Positions 43,205 to 54,034 of a stretch of DNA of 64,000 bases are shown piece after piece. Numbering within the stretch: position 1 is the first letter of the stretch; each line of letters begins with the position of its first letter. This DNA comes from Rhynchopus euleeides (lineage: Eukaryota > Euglenozoa > Diplonemea > Diplonemida > Diplonemidae). Location of the stretch: assembly GCA_963210315.1 (NCBI GenBank), contig OY723260.1, positions 186,001 to 250,000 of the forward strand. Reading direction: 5' to 3'. Made by a program: the position numbers and the translations under genes. Below the pieces are notes generated by a model. It made no database searches. It had not been told where the DNA came from and worked only from the letters and a program-made list of their open reading frames with translations.

Positions 43205-45184
43205 CATGAATCTGCCCCGTTAACGGGTAACCGGTATTACCGGGTATTACCGGAAACCCGGTAATCGGCCTCCATTACCGGGTATTACCGGGTCAAAAAC
43301 GGGTATTACCGGGTAAAATCGGGGGTATTACCGGGTCCGGTAATACCCGTTTTCGTATTACCGGGGATTTTCCGTGGGGATTTCCTTGGTACAGGGATGG
43401 TTCGTGGGGTGTCGCAGTGAATCAACTGCAGGGTTCTGGTGATCTTCCGTCTGGCAGTCCAAGGGAAGGTGCGCGGGGGGAATGTCAGGTGTTAGGTGAC
43501 CCCCCCTGCGTTATTCTGAAGGCCAGCCTCTGCAGCCCCTCCTGGCCCACCCCTCACAGAGGCGGCCCTGGGAACACTGGGAGTGGGAACGGCTGGGGAA
43601 CACCCACGTTCAGTACAACCAAGATCTATGAGGCAGGCTTTGCGGCATGGCGGTGGGGGGCTGTGTTGGCGTGGCGTGCCCCGATGATTACACAAACAAA
43701 GGTCGAGATAATGAGCCCAGGCCCTGATTCCAACACCTGTTCGTTCAACCAAGATCTATGAGGGACACACACCCCCCTGTCTGTGCCTGTGTCCTCCGTG
43801 TGTTGTCTCCTCTCCCTCCCTCTTCAATGCACTTCATGGCCTCGTCCGCTTCCACGGAGGCAGAGCGTGTCGTCACACAACAGGCCGTCCACGAGGCTAA
43901 GTTCTTTGAAGCATGCATCATGACTTGTCCCGACTCGAACCAAGCTGATGATTTATCAGAGGGACCAGTAGCCAAGCAAGATGACAAGAAGCAGGCGCAA
44001 CTCGTGCATATATTGAGGGCCTGGTCGAATCCACGTTTTTCTGGGACTTCTCTGGATTGCATCATATCGTAAGGGGTCGCTCAAATACCTTGCCGCACCA
44101 GCCCGGATCTTAGCTGCAGGTCCTGTACAGGGTGCCAGGTGCTCTTGTCAAGGGTGTCGCCAGAGAGGCTTCACATGGGAATGTGCGTCTTGCTGTGGAG
44201 CGTATCACAGAGAATTTCTCAAAATGGAAACGTGTCGACACCACAACTCCAGAACCAGCTCTTCCCGTCCACCTGCCCAAACCAGCCGTTGTCTGGGAGT
44301 CGTGAGGCCACCACGTGGGTCGACTGCAGGCTGGTTAGCTTCCGCTCATCATACACGGGGCGGATACTCAGCGTCCCGAAGGCAGGTGCGATTATCCACC
44401 TTGGCCCGGGGGCAGTCCAGTGGCGAGCCCGTGTTGAAGCCACCCCAGCAAATATAGCAAGTCCGCTCACCGTACTGTGACCTGCTGTGGCAGGAACCAC
44501 AAGCCCGGCCACGCCAAGAAGCATCTCTCGGTACCATAATGCTCGTTGGCTGCTCGCAGGTAAGTGTTGCGACAAGCACCCAGCCAGCAGAGCGATGTGA
44601 CCGAATAACGGAGCTGGCGTGACCAAGCACTCGAGCCTGGGGTAAGAGAAGATGGCTTCCCTGAACGAAGGATCGATCATTGAAAACGAGGAGCCCTTCG
44701 CTCTGTGCCACTGTGTGCCCAACTGTGCCACTTTGCAACCAGTTTGGTGACGCACCGTTTCTGCATTTCTGAGCCAAGGTCCTTAAATGATGGAAGCTAC
44801 GGGAACAGTGGCTCGACTGCCTGATCTGACGACACCGCCGGCTCTGGAAGGGCTCAGGTGGTGTGTGGGCACCGTGCAGTAGTCAGCATTGCTGCGAAAC
44901 TCGAAAAGTCTGCAGTGAGCCACACAAACCAGACATGAACTGCGGAACCCATCTTTCGATCACCCCATGCGCCATAGAATCCAATGTCGACCACAACACA
45001 CTGCTAAGGGGAAGGGAATCAACCCAAAAACAAAGGGAAATTCCCATGGAAAATCCCCGGTAGCGCTACCGGGCTATAACCGGGTATTACCGGGCAAACG
45101 GGTATTACCGGACCCGGTAATACCCGTTTTTCGACCCGGTAATACCTGGTAATACCCGGTAGCCGTTAACGGGGCAGATTCATG
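43205..45184. mobile_element. TIR element with GGTAATACC arrays, 2.0 kb, target duplication TAAAGA
   Basis: CATGAATCTGCCCCGTTAAC at 43205 is perfectly inverted at the right end (to 45184). Direct TAAAGA flanks lie at 43199-43204 and 45185-45190. Arrays of GGTAATACCCGG and its complement are at 43225-43370 and 45062-45165. The interior (43380-45060) has no recognisable coding region. Confidence 0.85.
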
Positions 45185-45271
45185 TAAAGAGCCCGGGGTT
45201 GACAGGCCTGTCAACCCCTCTGCGAGACTGATCCGTCCGTTTCTCTTCTTTTATTTTTTTTTTTTACTTCG

Positions 45272-45378
45272 GGGGTCCTCGCTACGAGTCACTGTGAGTC
45301 ACGAGTCGTCAGTTTTCAACCAAACATGGCTGACTTCTCACTTTTTCTCACTCAGTCACACCTGGTAGCGAGGGCCCC
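45272..45378. mobile_element. 107-bp MITE with 5-bp target duplication CTTCG
   Basis: Inverted copy of the element at 28946-29052. Perfect CTTCG flanks lie at 45267-45271 and 45379-45383. Confidence 0.85.
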
Positions 45379-45383
45379 CTTCG

Positions 45384-46634
45384 GGGACCCTTTCTTTGAC
45401 GAGAATATTCCGCCGGAGCCCACAACTGTGGGCATCTCGTGCAAGATGGGTACCTTCGCTGAGAAATGCAGAAAAAAATGAGACAATGCGAGCAGATGCT
45501 CACACAGTATCAGCTGCAAAGTGATCCGGATCGAAAGGCACTCCATGGACGAGAAGACCACACAGTGCACGAGGTAGCAGGTCTCCTTGCTATCGGAAAA
45601 TCCCCAAAATACTACTGACACACTTCTGGAATCTTTCGCTTGCTTGCATTGCACGCATCCACCTACAGAAAGTGGATTGATGGCGGAGCAGAAAGAGGTA
45701 GGAACCATATGAGAAGCTTCGCTGCGCTTCGACTCCTTCAGTGTGTCTGTCGCATTTCCTCTGACACACAGGTGTGTCTGGTACAGAAAAAATAGTTCAG
45801 CGATGTTCCCCTATAAATCGGAGAATACTTCTGTTGTGTACACTTCCGAACAAAAGAAAAGAGGACACGTGATAGGAAGGATTTGGCAAGTGTGCACATG
45901 AGGCGGGAGTGGTTTTTGCGGTATGCAATATGCGGTGTTGTGGGTGTTGCGTAATACACCTGCACACATCGTGGCCACCTTCGCCGCATTGTGTCATGCA
46001 GGTGGCTAGCGGAAGCCAAAGCCGACCTGGAATTTTGACAGTGATGTCTCTTGCTTCTCTTGTGCTCGATGTGTGTGCAGGTTGATCACACTGTCGAGTC
46101 CGAGTTTTGTTTGTGCGCACAGCGGCAGTGTGTTGTGGCCCCTGTGAGGTATGCGTTGCTGTGATTAAGTGCTCGTATTTTCACAATATCTGCCATTATG
46201 TACTGCCCGCGCCCCGCCCAGACCCCCCCGCCTGACAAGCCTCTCATGGATCCCGAGGCGCAGCCCCGCAAACCGATTTGTCTTCTGATTTGCCCACAGC
46301 CTGGTTGGATGGCCACGCAATGCGTGCAGGCCATCGCACGTCTGATGCGGATGAAGGAAAGTGGCAGTATCATTCAATGACATTTCATGCGGATGTGCAC
46401 ACTTGAAGTATCCGAGCAAGGGGGATGGGAAGAGGGGGGGGGGGTCGTAGTGACAGCATGGGAGCAGCACGCCAGCGGCACACTGGCAAGTAATCGAAAG
46501 AGAGGGAAGGAGAGTCGGAGGGGGGGGGGGTAATGAAATAGAAGTCGAAGGAAGCACAACAATGATCCCCCTTCACTCGTTATGCAGGGTGTGTCTGAGA
46601 TCCGAGAGAGAGAGAGGGGGGGGGGGGGGGGGTA
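45384..46634. other. spacer without a supported gene
   Basis: Mixed unique sequence with a GAGAGAGAGAGG run at 46605-46618 and a long G run leading into the next transposon. No frame shows family motifs. Confidence 0.45.
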
Positions 46635-47781
46635 GGGGGGGTCAAATGGGGGGAACAAACACGATTTTTCAAAAAACCGGCGCAGAGGCCCCAAACCCCT
46701 CGTAAACCCTCCAAACACCCCCAGATCGGTCCGGAAACCCATCGAACCCCACTTTTCCACCATTCCGGGCACCTCAGGTGCCCGAATTGGGGTACCTAAA
46801 TTTTGTGCCACCGTTTGGTACCGTACAGCGCCACTGTGTGGGAGGTTGGAAAAGAAAATGCCCCAACACACCACATCTGAGGGTTGCAATGCATGTTGCT
46901 TGCCAACCACGTCATCCGGTGGGTGTCAGGCGCTATGTAGGTGGCATCAGCCAGGTCTTCGATGAGTTCTGGCTTGTATATGTACCTCCCTGCCTGCGGC
47001 ACAGGCACTGCCTTTGTCCCCCACACCAGCCACAGAGAGCGTATTGTACTCGGTCCACGGTTGCTGATTCATTGTGATGCGTTGTATCCTCGAGTGAACG
47101 TCACACACTAGTGGCACCACCACCCGCCATCCGAGAGCTGTATCGACTTTGCGCGCTTCCGTTGTATTCACCCTGCCACGCATATTACACCGTTCAGTAC
47201 CAGTGATCTTGGGCAGGCAAAGTAGACAGCAGCAACTACCAACTCTGGCACAATGGGTACCACGACAGCGCACTTCGTGTGTTCCCGGGATGTACAGGTC
47301 GCGTTGCAACAGTCGTTGTCAACACATCCCGGTTGTGGAGCACTGCTGCACAGGAATCACACGACCATCCGGACTTGTTCCCTACCTACAGGCAGCCTCA
47401 CGGTGCATGGTGGCAGGGAGGTACATATACAAGCCAGAACTCATCGAAGACCTGGCTGATGCCACCTACATAGCGCCTGACACCCACCGGATGACGTGGT
47501 TGGCAAGCAACATGCATTGCAACCCTCAGATGTGGGGTGTTGGGGCATTTTCTTTTCCAACCTCCCACACAGTGGCGCTGTACGGTACCAAACGGTGGCA
47601 CAAAATTTAGGTACCCCAATTCGGGCACCTGAGGTGCCCGGAATGATGGAAAAGTGGGGTTCGATGGGTTTCCGGACCGATCTGGGGGTGTTTGGAGGGT
47701 TTACGAGGGGTTTGGAGCCTCTGCGCCGGTTTTTTGAAAAATCGTGTTTGTTCCCATAAAAGGGGGGCATTTGACCCCCCC
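46635..47781. mobile_element. TA-flanked TIR element, GGGGGGGTCAAATG family, copy 2
   Basis: Same structure as 30311-31457, with TA at 46633-46634 and 47782-47783. The right TA is shared with the next element, which begins at 47784. Confidence 0.88.
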
Positions 47782-47783
47782 TA

Positions 47784-48239
47784 GGGCAGTGGTGGCTGCG
47801 TACGCGTACGCAGCGTGATTTTCAAAAAGTGCGTACGGCGTACGCGTACGCGTACGCGTACGGCGCTGCGTACGGCAGTCTATGGAGCACAGGAGACGGC
47901 CATGGCCGCACACCGAATCCGACAGTCGAACTCAGGTGTACCAGGGGCAGCCTTCGAGCCTTCCAGTCGGAGGTGGTACCTTTTGCAGTATGCTTGCGGG
48001 TGTACTTGCAGGTGTTGCGAGTGATTCGCCACGTGCGCGGCAAGGAATCATCTGTGAAAGGCAAGAGCAAAGGCCAGGGCCCAGCCACCCGCTGGGTGGC
48101 CTACTGTGTGCTGAGAGACCTGGAATACCAGCCGTACGCAAAATCTGCGTACGCGTACGCAGCGCGATTTTCAGAAAGTGCGTACGGCGTACGCGTACGC
48201 GTACGCGTACCGTACGGCCGTACGCTGCCACCACTGCCC
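47784..48239. mobile_element. TA-flanked TIR element with CGTACG arrays, 456 bp
   Basis: GGGCAGTGGTGGC at 47784 is inverted at 48227-48239, with TA at 47782-47783 and 48240-48241. Arrays of GCGTACGC/CGTACG lie at 47800-47875 and 48133-48228. Its terminal GGGCAGTG is shared with the 28895 element. Confidence 0.88.
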
Positions 48240-48495
48240 TAGGGGGGGGGGGGGGGGATCCGCTGCAAAGAAGCAACTTGAAAAGAACCCGTGCGCGTGA
48301 AAAGGTGTACTTCTTCATTTTGTGGTAGACACCCTGTCCAGCAGCTGTGGGAACAGATTCAGGATCCTCCTTGCTGAGCGCACATTGTGTTGTGAGGATC
48401 TTTTAACCCCAAAGCCCTCAGTCAGACAATTTCCTTCGTCGCTTCGCGATTTTTCGCCACGCTTGTTTTGTCGCCCACTAAGAAGATAAAGGTAC

Positions 48496-48987
48496 CGTAA
48501 ACAGAATAAATCTGGACCGTAAGAAGTCCTGGACGAAATAATGCTGGACCGTAAAAATTCTGGACCCCGGGGGTCCAAACCGATTGGACCTTTTTTCCGG
48601 TCCAGAGTGGTTTGCTGTTCCCCCCCAAGATCACCGGGTTTCTGCTCCCGCGGGAAGCGTTCACAAGCGCGAACGGGACTTCCCCAGCCCCCTTGACTGA
48701 TCTGGACCCCCACGAGTGGGGGTCTGAACCCCACTATCGGGGGTCGTATGGGCACCAATAATAGGCAGTGCAGACTCCCGATATCGGGGGTCCAGACCCC
48801 CAATAGCGGGGGTCGCTCTGACCCCGCCCCAGACCCCCGCTCCAGGGGGTGGGGGTCCACCGTGTGAGAAATCGCCATGTATCGCCAAGTCCCCCAAACT
48901 GGTCTGGACCGGACAAATTCTGGACCTCGGGGGGGGTCTGGAGGTGGATTGGACCTTTTTTACGGTTCAGATTTATTCTGTTTACGG
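48496..48987. mobile_element. TA-flanked TIR element, CCGTAAACAGAATAAATCTG ends, 492 bp
   Basis: Perfect inverted terminal 20 bases, TA at 48494-48495 and 48988-48989. The interior is rich in GGTCC/GGACC and GGGGGTC palindromic motifs. Confidence 0.8.
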
Positions 48988-48989
48988 TA

Positions 48990-50114
48990 TGCAAACAGGG
49001 ATATCCGCCGTCGGAAGAAAAAAGTGGGTCCACGTTGGAGAACCCCGAGTTTGCAGACAGAAATCATCATGCAAGTGGCAACACCTACAGATACGCGGGG
49101 GAGGGTAATGCTGTGAGAAACAACAAGCAAGGCTCACCGTTCACTCAAATCGCAGGCAGGGCCTGAGACCCAGTGAGAGGTGGCCAGACTTGTGGTAATA
49201 TGCTGCGCAGGTATAGCGGGTTGTCAAACTCGATGAGCCCGGAGCCCAAAAAGAAAGCTCGTGGAAACCAGGGTACTGTACTGAAAATACGTTTGGCACA
49301 AGGGGCCCATTGCGCGGTTCGCGGTTTGCCTCAACCTCACGGAGGTGGCACACTGGAGGCCTTCGCTCACACAGCGAAGCAGAGTGACGGCAAGCACCAT
49401 CACTGTGTGCACAAACTGTGCCACAAAAGAGGTCTTTGCTGTCGGCAATATCCGGCGGGTTTGAACGTTTTGAACGGTTTTGACAGTGTTCGCAGCGCAC
49501 CTGGAGAGCGGGGTCGCTGTTTCGCGTTTCTTCTGGCCACACAGTCGTCCCCTTTGTTTGCTTGTTGGTCTGGCCCAGAGGGTCCACCTACAAACTAGCT
49601 CCAAAACGCACCGCAGCGGGAAACCCCCCCCCCCCCAAAGTGGCACGGTGTGTGCGCCCAACGAACACAGAGCGAAGGCCCCGGATATATTATTCGCAAC
49701 GGATTTGCCCTCCTACCCGCCCCCCTTATGTCTGTACACGACCCCTGCCTTCCGGAAGGAGGGGCAAGGGCTGTCAGCCCCCCTGACCCGCTTGCGGGTT
49801 TGCTGTATGCGCTGACGCTTCCACACACGCCCCTCTCCCTCCACGAAACGTGACGAGAGAGGGGTGCAGGGGGAACAGTCGAATTGAGTCGAGTTGGCTG
49901 AGCTCCCACCCCAGCCCTGCGGCCCCATCTCCGCCTCCCACAGGAGGGTGTTGTCACAGTTATGGGAACAACGATGCCCCCCGGGGAGGGCTGGACCGAC
50001 TGTCTGGTTTGGCAAAGCTGGGACAGGGCGCGCGTCGCAGTCGGGACAATTTCAGTTGAACGGATCAAGGGCACTGACGTCTGCCTGGAAAGGCTGTTGC
50101 CGCCTGGGCACCCC
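48990..50114. other. spacer without a supported gene
   Basis: Contains a relative of 9087-9270 at 49462-49580 (TTTTGAACGxTTTTG, then GTTGGTCTGGC). No coding frame is recognised. Confidence 0.45.
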
Positions 50115-50262
50115 AGATCAAAAAAAGATAAGGCTGTTGTTTGTGCGCCAAATCCGGGCAAAACAAAAGCAACTCCGCAGCCTGATGAGGAGGTTGAATT
50201 TGTTGCCCAAGCGCTGCCTACGATCTTTTTGACACTGACAGGTTCCCTGTTGTGGTAAAAAA
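50115..50262. repeat. 140-bp dispersed repeat, second copy
   Basis: Near identical to 16725-16865 (a handful of differences over the length). Confidence 0.8.
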
Positions 50263-50925
50263 GAAGGAGTGAGAAGACACTGTGCGGGGCGGTTCACTTG
50301 ACGAAAAAAATGAAGTGAATAGAGAGCTCCGAAAGTGGCAAGATAGAGAAACGAGCAAGAAAGTAGACTATTTTAGTTGAGTGTCGAGCGCGCTCGGACA
50401 CTTGGATGGAATTTCCACAGCTACGCACGCACTTGTGCCTGACTGGATAAGGAGAAAGAGGAAAACTTTGTGTCTGCAAATCAGAAAGGGGGGAGAAGAA
50501 CCAGCGGGTATTCGTCGATCGCGAGAACACCCCACACGCCTGCTGCGAAGAGTGATTTTCCCATTATTTAGCGCGGCCACTGCCGTGGCAGTTACTGTGG
50601 GGCTTCGCTCTCCCGTGCAAGAAAAGTGGACATGGCATGTTCACAAGTCAGGCAGGGGGGATGATTATCCCCGTGATATTTCTGAAGTTTCAACCAAATA
50701 ACGACGAGTTGCTCTTGCCTCTGGGCTAAAGAGAGAGAGAGAGAGGGAGAGGGAGAGAGTGTATGCTGTTGCTTGTTTGAGTTGACCGACCAGGTTTGGT
50801 GAGATCTTGATATGCCAGTATCATCCCCAAGTACATCGCGTCTTTGGTCCTTTCCCGTTCCCACACTGCGGTGTGATATGTGCAAAAACACAACGTACGA
50901 AACGTTGCCCCGCAGCATGCCTGGG
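50263..50925. other. spacer downstream of the cyclin gene
   Basis: GA-type microsatellite at 50729-50758. No gene is seen. Confidence 0.5.
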
Positions 50926-51570
50926 TCACGACTCTGACACAACATCCCCAGCATCGGCATGTGGGGCAGGCGAGCCACAGTTGGTTCTGCATGACGTTGG
51001 TGGGCACGGCGTGTGCTGCACCCGCTCGCGTGTGGCAAGGGCAGCGACAGCAGCTATAGCGCTGCCGCATACAGCAACTGCGGGCTGCATGTGCAGCAGC
51101 TGATCACGGTACTCCGCGTACTGGGACTTGTCCACAGTCAATTCCCACCCCAGCACATCCAGGAACGCCCGCTCTGCTGCGTTCAGCTCTGCCAGCGTCA
51201 CACCACCGACCGCGCTGTATATGGCGTTGTTGGAGTAGTTGTCACAGTGCATCTTCGTTGCCAGCACCAGCCCCGCCAGCACTACCCTGTGCACGTTCTG
51301 CCGCGTGATGCGGATCTCGGAGTGCTGATGCAGCCTGTCGGCATACACAAGCATCACGACCAGTGCGGGTGCTTGGAAGTGGGCGCGCCGCACCACGTCC
51401 TGCAGGTAGCGCTGGATCAGCACCTTCGGGACGCCTTTGCTGTCGAACGCACTGGGCGTTGCCTTCCCCGACCTCAGCAGGCAGTCGCTCTCGCGGCACG
51501 CCCTCGCCAGCACCATGCTCACAAGCGGGATAAGCTGCGTGGTGGTGCCCCCTGCCATCGTGCCCAACAT
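50926..51570 (-). CDS. PHO80/CYC2-type cyclin, 214 aa
   Basis: A single exon from ATG 51570 to TGA at 50926-50928. An acceptor-like CCGACAG lies about 13 bases upstream. The protein matches the PHO80-like (Pcl/P-U type) cyclin box: PLVSMVLARA, then FDSKGVPKVLIQRYLQDVVRRA, QNVHRVVLAGLVLATKMHCDNYSNNAIYSAVGGVTLAELNAAERAFLDVLGWEL. The NVHR-x-VLATK and NAAE-xFL-LGW positions are typical. Such cyclins activate CDKs; in trypanosomatids the CYC2-type ones act in the G1/S transition. The C-terminal about 45 residues are low-complexity. An upstream ATG at 51657 would add 29 Cys-rich residues and is less likely. Confidence 0.88.
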   Translation of the reverse strand: MLGTMAGGTTTQLIPLVSMVLARACRESDCLLRSGKATPSAFDSKGVPKVLIQRYLQDVVRRAHFQAPALVVMLVYADRLHQHSEIRITRQNVHRVVLAGLVLATKMHCDNYSNNAIYSAVGGVTLAELNAAERAFLDVLGWELTVDKSQYAEYRDQLLHMQPAVAVCGSAIAAVAALATRERVQHTPCPPTSCRTNCGSPAPHADAGDVVSES

Positions 51571-52549
51571 AATGTGTAGAAGCTGTCGGGATGGTGGACC
51601 CCCCCGAGTGCAGAACACACACACGTTGCACGACATGCCGTGGCCTTGTTTGTTCATCTACAGGACATACAAAACAACCCCCACACCATGTGTGTTGGTG
51701 CAACAAGGCCGCTGTGCACGCTGAATGCGAGTCAATTGAAGTACTCATTCGAGGGTGGGGGGGCGCATCCGCCAAGCATGGCAAGAGACACATCTGAGCG
51801 CATCAGACGTCCTGCCCACTCGAGAGCGATAATCTCCACTGCCTGCGATGGTGGGGGCCAGTCGGAAGCTCGTCAACTGGAAAGGCAGAGCGGTTCAAAC
51901 GTTCCTCCAAAAATCGTACTCCTTTCGCTTTATTATAGACACCCTGTCCAGCAACTGTGGGAGAACAGTTCCGGACTACTTTTTGTTGAGCGCACACTTG
52001 CTGTCTCAAGGCTGTGTAGAGGCCCTGTGAAGTGGCATGAGGTGCTAATCCAAAGCTTCAGTCGTACGATTTCCTTCGTTACTTCGCGACTTCGCTACGC
52101 TTCGTCGCTCGTAACTAGTAAAAAAGATAATGGGTTGTTTGCGCGCCAAACCCGGGTGAACAAACCTCGCGTGATTTTTGCCTGATGAAGGTTTGGTGTG
52201 AATGTGCGCACAGTCAAATCAACAAGGCAAGGTAGATTGTGTGTATCACCCAAAGCGCTGCCACAACTACTTATTTTTCACTGTGACAAGGGTTGTTGAT
52301 ATGCGTGAAAAAGAAGTTCGCAGACGAAACAGCTGGTGTTCAAAAGGGCCCCGCATTGCAATATCGGTTCGACCGTAACTGCTACCTACAACTCACGATG
52401 TCGCGGTGTTGACTGCACACCCCATGTGTGCAGAAAGTCGCATCACCGCAACCAAAGACGTGCTCTATACAGCCCACCTTCATCAGGCCAAAGAGGCGCG
52501 ACTGTCATTTCAGGGACATTGTGCCGAAGCTTCCAAAGCGCCGACACCT
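51571..52549. other. intergenic, with two repeats
   Basis: 51905-52115 is a copy of the AAATCGTAC repeat. 52120-52310 is a diverged copy of the AAAAAGATAAGG repeat. The rest shows nothing recognisable. Confidence 0.55.
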
Positions 52550-54034
52550 TCACCCCAGTAAGCTCGGCGTAGCGGGGGATGACGGACCGGGCGTACCCAC
52601 CTGAACCGCCTTGCTCTGGCTCCCCCCCACCCGCCCCGCCGCCTCAGGCTCTGAAACCGGGCCCCCCAGCAGCAGCCGCGCCGATAGCGGTGCACCGCCA
52701 CCACCACCACCACCACCACCACCCAACACGGGGGACGCCGCCACACCACCCCCCCCCAGAAGCGCCTCTTTCTGCACACCTCCATCACCTGCCGGCGCAA
52801 AGGGAGGCGATAATCCACCACCACCACCACCCCACCCCGGGGGCGGCGGGGGCATTGCAGCGGCGCCACCCATGCCACCCCAACCCTGCTGCCCACCCCA
52901 GGCAAAGGCAGGGCCGGACCGCAGCGGATTGCGATACCCGAGGAAGCGGTGGAGCCCACCGCTGCTCTGCGCAGGTGGCGGCGCGCGCAGCCACAGCATG
53001 TGCCGCTCCTGCTCCAGGGTCAGGGCACTCGGGCTCCGCCCCCCCGCCGGGACCCCTGGGGCGGGAGCAGACCCCAGCCGCAGGGGTGAGGGCTGAGGGC
53101 GCGGCTGTGGCTGTGGCCGCTCCTCCCCCTGCGCTTGCTTCTGTTTCGGTTTCTGCTTCTGCTGAACCCGCTCCCGCTCCGCCTCCGCCCCAACCCCCGA
53201 CTCCACCACGCTGCCCTGCGACGTGGCAGCCGCGGCGCCCCTCCACAGAGGCGCCTCCAGCCGCATCCCCACCTCCAGGCCCAGCGGGAACCCGCGGAGA
53301 TCCGGCGGTTCCAACCCTTCCGTCTCCCGCCCGGCCAGCCCCACAACCTTCCACGATAGATATTGCCGGAGCCCAGCCTTATCCGCGGGGCTGCCCGGCG
53401 CCACCGCCGTGATGTGAAGCTGCCGGTCCATCGACAGCCCCAGGGCATCTGACACGGAGTCACGGCGAAGGGTTGCCATTTCGTGCCTGCGTGGGGGTTG
53501 GCTACCCCCCGCCGTGCTGCCTGCCGCAGCGCCGATGCGGTGCTGCTTCCACGGGGTGCCCGGGAAGGTGGCAAGGATGTCGGCCTGCGGAGGGAGGTCG
53601 CTGAGAGTCGGGTTTCCCCCCGCAAGGCAGGCCGCCTTCAGCACCACCGTGACGAAGTCATCCGCGCGGATTGGGTTTGGGGTGCCGTGGAGGCCCCACT
53701 GGATGTGCAGAGTGGGAGCCCCCGGGGAACCGGCGGGGTCTGGGAGGAAGGCGGCACGGCAGAGCTTGACCTGCAGGTTGACGCGCCCAAGGCTCGGGAG
53801 TGGGAGCTGTGCCTTGACTGCCCCGTGGCGTGTCGCCATGATGAGCCTGCGGGGTGTGATGAGGAGGACGCGTTTATCCCGCAGGAGTCTCCCGCGGCTG
53901 GAGACCTTGCATATGCCTCTGAACCCCAACACGGCCTCACCCCCTGCAGCGGCGAAAGCGGATTTGAAGCTTGCATCGGGTTCGACAGGTGAAAGCGCCG
54001 CAGAATATGCCAGAGCCTCAGCCGAAAGGTTCAT
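52550..54034 (-). CDS. protein with PH-like and PDZ domains, 494 aa
   Basis: Start ATG at 54034, stop TGA at 52550-52552. Residues about 30-130 (VLGFRGICKVSSRGRLLRDKRVLLITPRRLIM onward) have the KVSSRGRLxxRxLLIT pattern of PH-like or myosin TH1-like lipid-binding domains. Residues about 195-245 (LGLSMDRQLHITAVAPGSPADKAGL) form a PDZ domain with the GSPADKAGL loop. The C-terminal half is Pro, Gln, Lys and then Gly-rich low complexity. A membrane-associated scaffold or adaptor is likely; no enzyme domain is seen. A second ATG 31 codons upstream is in a hydrophobic stretch but is not preceded by a clear acceptor. A GGGGTGAAGG at the stop could be a splice donor, so the C-terminus is not fully certain. 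Confidence 0.7.
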   Translation of the reverse strand: MNLSAEALAYSAALSPVEPDASFKSAFAAAGGEAVLGFRGICKVSSRGRLLRDKRVLLITPRRLIMATRHGAVKAQLPLPSLGRVNLQVKLCRAAFLPDPAGSPGAPTLHIQWGLHGTPNPIRADDFVTVVLKAACLAGGNPTLSDLPPQADILATFPGTPWKQHRIGAAAGSTAGGSQPPRRHEMATLRRDSVSDALGLSMDRQLHITAVAPGSPADKAGLRQYLSWKVVGLAGRETEGLEPPDLRGFPLGLEVGMRLEAPLWRGAAAATSQGSVVESGVGAEAERERVQQKQKPKQKQAQGEERPQPQPRPQPSPLRLGSAPAPGVPAGGRSPSALTLEQERHMLWLRAPPPAQSSGGLHRFLGYRNPLRSGPAFAWGGQQGWGGMGGAAAMPPPPPGWGGGGGGLSPPFAPAGDGGVQKEALLGGGGVAASPVLGGGGGGGGGGAPLSARLLLGGPVSEPEAAGRVGGSQSKAVQVGTPGPSSPATPSLLG

